This document shows, piece after piece, positions 61,761 through 64,000 of a DNA stretch of 64,000 bases; positions within the stretch are counted from its first letter, which is position 1, and every line of letters begins with the position of its first letter. The stretch is from the NCBI GenBank assembly GCA_009379825.1, contig WHTA01000003.1:62001-126000 (forward strand), in the 5' to 3' direction. Origin of the DNA: Streptosporangiales bacterium. GTDB lineage: Bacteria > Actinomycetota > Actinomycetes > Streptosporangiales > WHST01. The position numbers and the translations under genes are program-made. A model generated the notes under the pieces. It ran no database searches, was not told where the DNA came from, and worked only from the letters and a program-made list of their open reading frames with translations.

Positions 61761-64000
61761 GCCGGCTGCTGACGGTGAAGCTGCGGCGGGATCTCCGCGC
61801 GACCTGGCCGCGGCTGGCGCTGATGGTGGTCGCGATAACCGTCAGCCTGACCGCGTTCAGCGCCGTGCTCTACGCCTGGAGCGTCATCGACAGGGAGGCG
61901 CAGCGCGCATACCTCAGCACGGAGCCAGCGTCGGCCACGCTCCGGCTCGGCAAGGGTGTCGACGGCGAGGCGATGAAGGCGATCGCGGCCGAGGCGCGCG
62001 GCATGCCCGGTGTCGTGGAGGCGACCAGGCGTACCCAGTTCACCAGCGAGGTGCAGGTCGACGGCCGGCCGCGGGACATCCAGCTGCAGCTCTACGCGGC
62101 GGCGCCGGACGACCCGATGCGGATGGCGAAATTCTTCCCCGGCCGCGGCCAGTGGCCACCGGCTACCGGCGAGGTCTACGTCGGGCGCGACTCGCTGCCG
62201 CTGCTCGACCTGGCGGTCGGCGACACGGTGACCGTAGCGACCCCGGACGGCAGCCCGGCGCGGCTGCGGGTGGCGGACACCGTGTACGACCCCAGCCTGT
62301 CCCCCGCAGCGCAGGAGCAGCGGGCCCGCGGCTACCTGTCCGCGGCGGCGCTCGGCCGGCCGGACGTGTTCGACCAGCTCAAGCTCCAGGTCGCCGACCC
62401 AGGCGGGGCCACACCGAGCCGCGACCGCGACCGCATCGCGGCGGTCGCGTCCGACGTCGCCGACCGGCTGCAGCGGGAGCACGGGGTGACCGTCGCGGAG
62501 ATCCAGGTTCCCGAGCCGTACGCCCATCCGCACCAGGGGCAGACCGACGCCTTGCTCACCGCGCTGCTCATCGGCGCCGGCGCGTCCCTGCTGCTGGCCG
62601 CGATCCTCGTCGCGACCATGCTCAACGGGCTGTTCACCCAACAGATACCGCAGATCGGCATCATGAAGGCGATCGGCGGCGGAGCCGGCCGCATCGGCCG
62701 GCTGTACCTGGCGATGACGCTGGTCGTCGCTGCGGCGGCGACCGTGCTCGCGCTGGCCCCCGGCATCCTGATCAGCACCGCCTTCGCCCCCGCCATCCTC
62801 GGCTTCCTCGGCATCGACGCGACCAGCCTGACGGCCGCGTGGTGGACGTACGCGGTAGTCGCCGGCACCGGCGTCGCACTGCCGGTGTCGCTGACGCTCG
62901 TCCCGCTGGTCCGGGCCAGCCGCACCACCGTGCGGGCGGCGATCGACCACCGGGGCACGGGGGCGACGCCGCGCGTGGCAACGAGCGCGCTCGCGCGGCT
63001 CGGTCGACTCGACCGCGGCCTGCTGATGTCGATCCGCAACACCGTCCGACGGCCGGCCCGCACCTTGCTGGCGGTCGGCCTGCTCGCCGGCGCCGGCATG
63101 ATGTTCGTCGCCGGCATGTCGACCCGTGACGCCACCGCGGCGGTCGGCGACGACGCCGCCGAACAGCTCACCTGGGATGTCGAGGTGCAGCTGGCGAAGC
63201 CGACCCCGCCGGACGAGGTCACCGGCCGGCTCGAACGGCTGCCCGCGGTGACGAGGGTCGAGGGCTTGCAGGTGACCGCGGGCAGCCTCGCCGAGCCGGG
63301 CGAGTTCCCGCTGACCAACACGTACCCCGACCAGGGCCACGGGCGGCTGTCGGTGACGGCCGTCCCGTCTGACACCACCATGCAGACACCGCCCACGTTG
63401 CTGCAGGGCCGCTGGTTACGGCCAGGGGAGACAGGGGCGGTGGTGCTCAACCAGGTCACCGTGGCCAGCAGCGACCTCGACGTCGAGGTCGGTGACACCG
63501 TGGAGCTGAACCTCGCCGACCGCGGCGCGGCCACCAGCTGGCGGGTAGTGGGGATCGCCGAGGAGCTCGGCGCCAACAGCCGCGCCTACGTGACCGACAC
63601 CGGGCTGGGCGCGGCCATGGCCCAACCCCCGCGGTCCAACACCCTCCGGATAACGACCGACCGGCACGACCAGAAGACGCGCGCGTCCGCCGCCGACGCC
63701 GCGGAGGCGGCACTCACCGACGCGGGAATCGCGGTGCGGTCCGCGGAGTCGGTCGGACGCCAGGAGACCTCCACCAGAGGGCACCTGGGGCCGGTCCTCG
63801 CCATCCTGCTGGCGACCGCGCTTCCCATGGGGCTGATCGGCTGCATCGGGCTGGGCTCGACGATGGCTGCCAACGTCCTCGAGCGCACCCGCGAGTTCGC
63901 CGTCATGCACGCGATCGGGGCACGTCCCGAGGCTGTGCGCCGCATCGTGGTCACGGAAGGCGTCATCATCGCCATGGCCAGCTGCCTGCTGGCTACCGTC
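61757..64000 (+). CDS. ABC transporter permease, FtsX/MacB type (runs off the window)
   Basis: The first 748 residues of a long permease; no stop is reached. It starts MSRLLTVKLRRDLRATWPRL with a first membrane segment and a large outside domain, then segments at about 275-380 (TALLIGAGASLLLAAILVAT), a second unit from about residue 420 (MSIRNTVRRPARTLLAVGLL) with another outside domain, and the last FtsX-like block near the edge (AVMHAIGARPEAVRRIVV). This is the 10-segment double FtsX layout. The GTG start overlaps the ATPase stop (GTGA). Confidence 0.92.
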   Translation, partial: MSRLLTVKLRRDLRATWPRLALMVVAITVSLTAFSAVLYAWSVIDREAQRAYLSTEPASATLRLGKGVDGEAMKAIAAEARGMPGVVEATRRTQFTSEVQVDGRPRDIQLQLYAAAPDDPMRMAKFFPGRGQWPPATGEVYVGRDSLPLLDLAVGDTVTVATPDGSPARLRVADTVYDPSLSPAAQEQRARGYLSAAALGRPDVFDQLKLQVADPGGATPSRDRDRIAAVASDVADRLQREHGVTVAEIQVPEPYAHPHQGQTDALLTALLIGAGASLLLAAILVATMLNGLFTQQIPQIGIMKAIGGGAGRIGRLYLAMTLVVAAAATVLALAPGILISTAFAPAILGFLGIDATSLTAAWWTYAVVAGTGVALPVSLTLVPLVRASRTTVRAAIDHRGTGATPRVATSALARLGRLDRGLLMSIRNTVRRPARTLLAVGLLAGAGMMFVAGMSTRDATAAVGDDAAEQLTWDVEVQLAKPTPPDEVTGRLERLPAVTRVEGLQVTAGSLAEPGEFPLTNTYPDQGHGRLSVTAVPSDTTMQTPPTLLQGRWLRPGETGAVVLNQVTVASSDLDVEVGDTVELNLADRGAATSWRVVGIAEELGANSRAYVTDTGLGAAMAQPPRSNTLRITTDRHDQKTRASAADAAEAALTDAGIAVRSAESVGRQETSTRGHLGPVLAILLATALPMGLIGCIGLGSTMAANVLERTREFAVMHAIGARPEAVRRIVVTEGVIIAMASCLLATV

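Overview
The window is high-GC DNA (roughly 70 percent by eye) with dense, often overlapping genes, many GTG starts and strong third-position GC. It reads as an actinomycete chromosome. Several genes support Actinomycetota: an F420-type LLM oxidoreductase, a mycothiol-nitroreductase-like DsbA protein, an IdeR/DtxR-type iron box, a BlaI/BlaR pair, an MT0933-like antitoxin, and a fused CydDC. I cannot name the genus. I saw no rRNA, tRNA, insertion sequence, prophage or CRISPR array.

Region 1 (1-12627) is a catabolic block. On the minus strand lies a molybdenum hydroxylase operon: FAD subunit, large subunit, 2Fe-2S subunit and a second large subunit cut by the window edge. Divergent from it are a crotonase, a short-chain dehydrogenase that has lost its catalytic residues, a CoxG-like membrane protein and an alpha/beta hydrolase. 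An IclR regulator then faces a second set: a frameshifted DUF6282 metal-hydrolase-like protein, a fumarylacetoacetase-family hydrolase, an MHS-type transporter and a frameshifted flavodoxin-like quinone reductase. Together they look like uptake, hydroxylation and ring or C-C bond cleavage of an unidentified organic compound.

Region 2 (12584-31530) is mixed housekeeping: Ppx/GppA phosphatase, DsbA-like oxidoreductase, aminopeptidase N, a frameshifted lipoprotein and an OmpA-like protein, an iron-siderophore ABC importer behind an iron box, a family A polymerase, a TPP-riboswitch-controlled thiD-(small ORF)-tenA operon, xylulokinase, cold shock protein, a MarR/MFS pair with a clear operator, a DGPF protein, and an HMG-CoA-lyase-like enzyme with a GntR regulator.

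Region 3 (31665-48040) holds an NhaC-type antiporter, MalQ, a lone antitoxin-like protein, a fosmidomycin-resistance-type MFS protein with an AraC regulator, a LysE exporter, an HNH nuclease, and the cytochrome bd operon cydA-cydB-cydDC. The latter diverges from blaI-blaR; the 70-bp gap between them carries three perfect palindromes. A secreted P1-family peptidase follows.

Region 4 (48225-58138) is a second catabolic unit. A GntR regulator and an amidase run leftward; a complete peptide/opine-type ABC importer, an aldehyde dehydrogenase and an SDR run rightward as a nearly gapless operon. A FadR-type palindrome sits in the shared promoter region. The rest (58196-64000) is an LLM oxidoreductase, a NarL-type two-component pair and a divergent MacB/FtsX-type ABC exporter that runs off the window.

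The three reading-frame breaks (near 8685, 12246 and 17417) are all single-base losses within 8.8 kb, so local sequence error must be excluded before calling them pseudogenes. The best candidates for something undescribed are the region 1 pathway, the BlaI control of cytochrome bd, and the GntR-amidase-ABC-ALDH-SDR unit.
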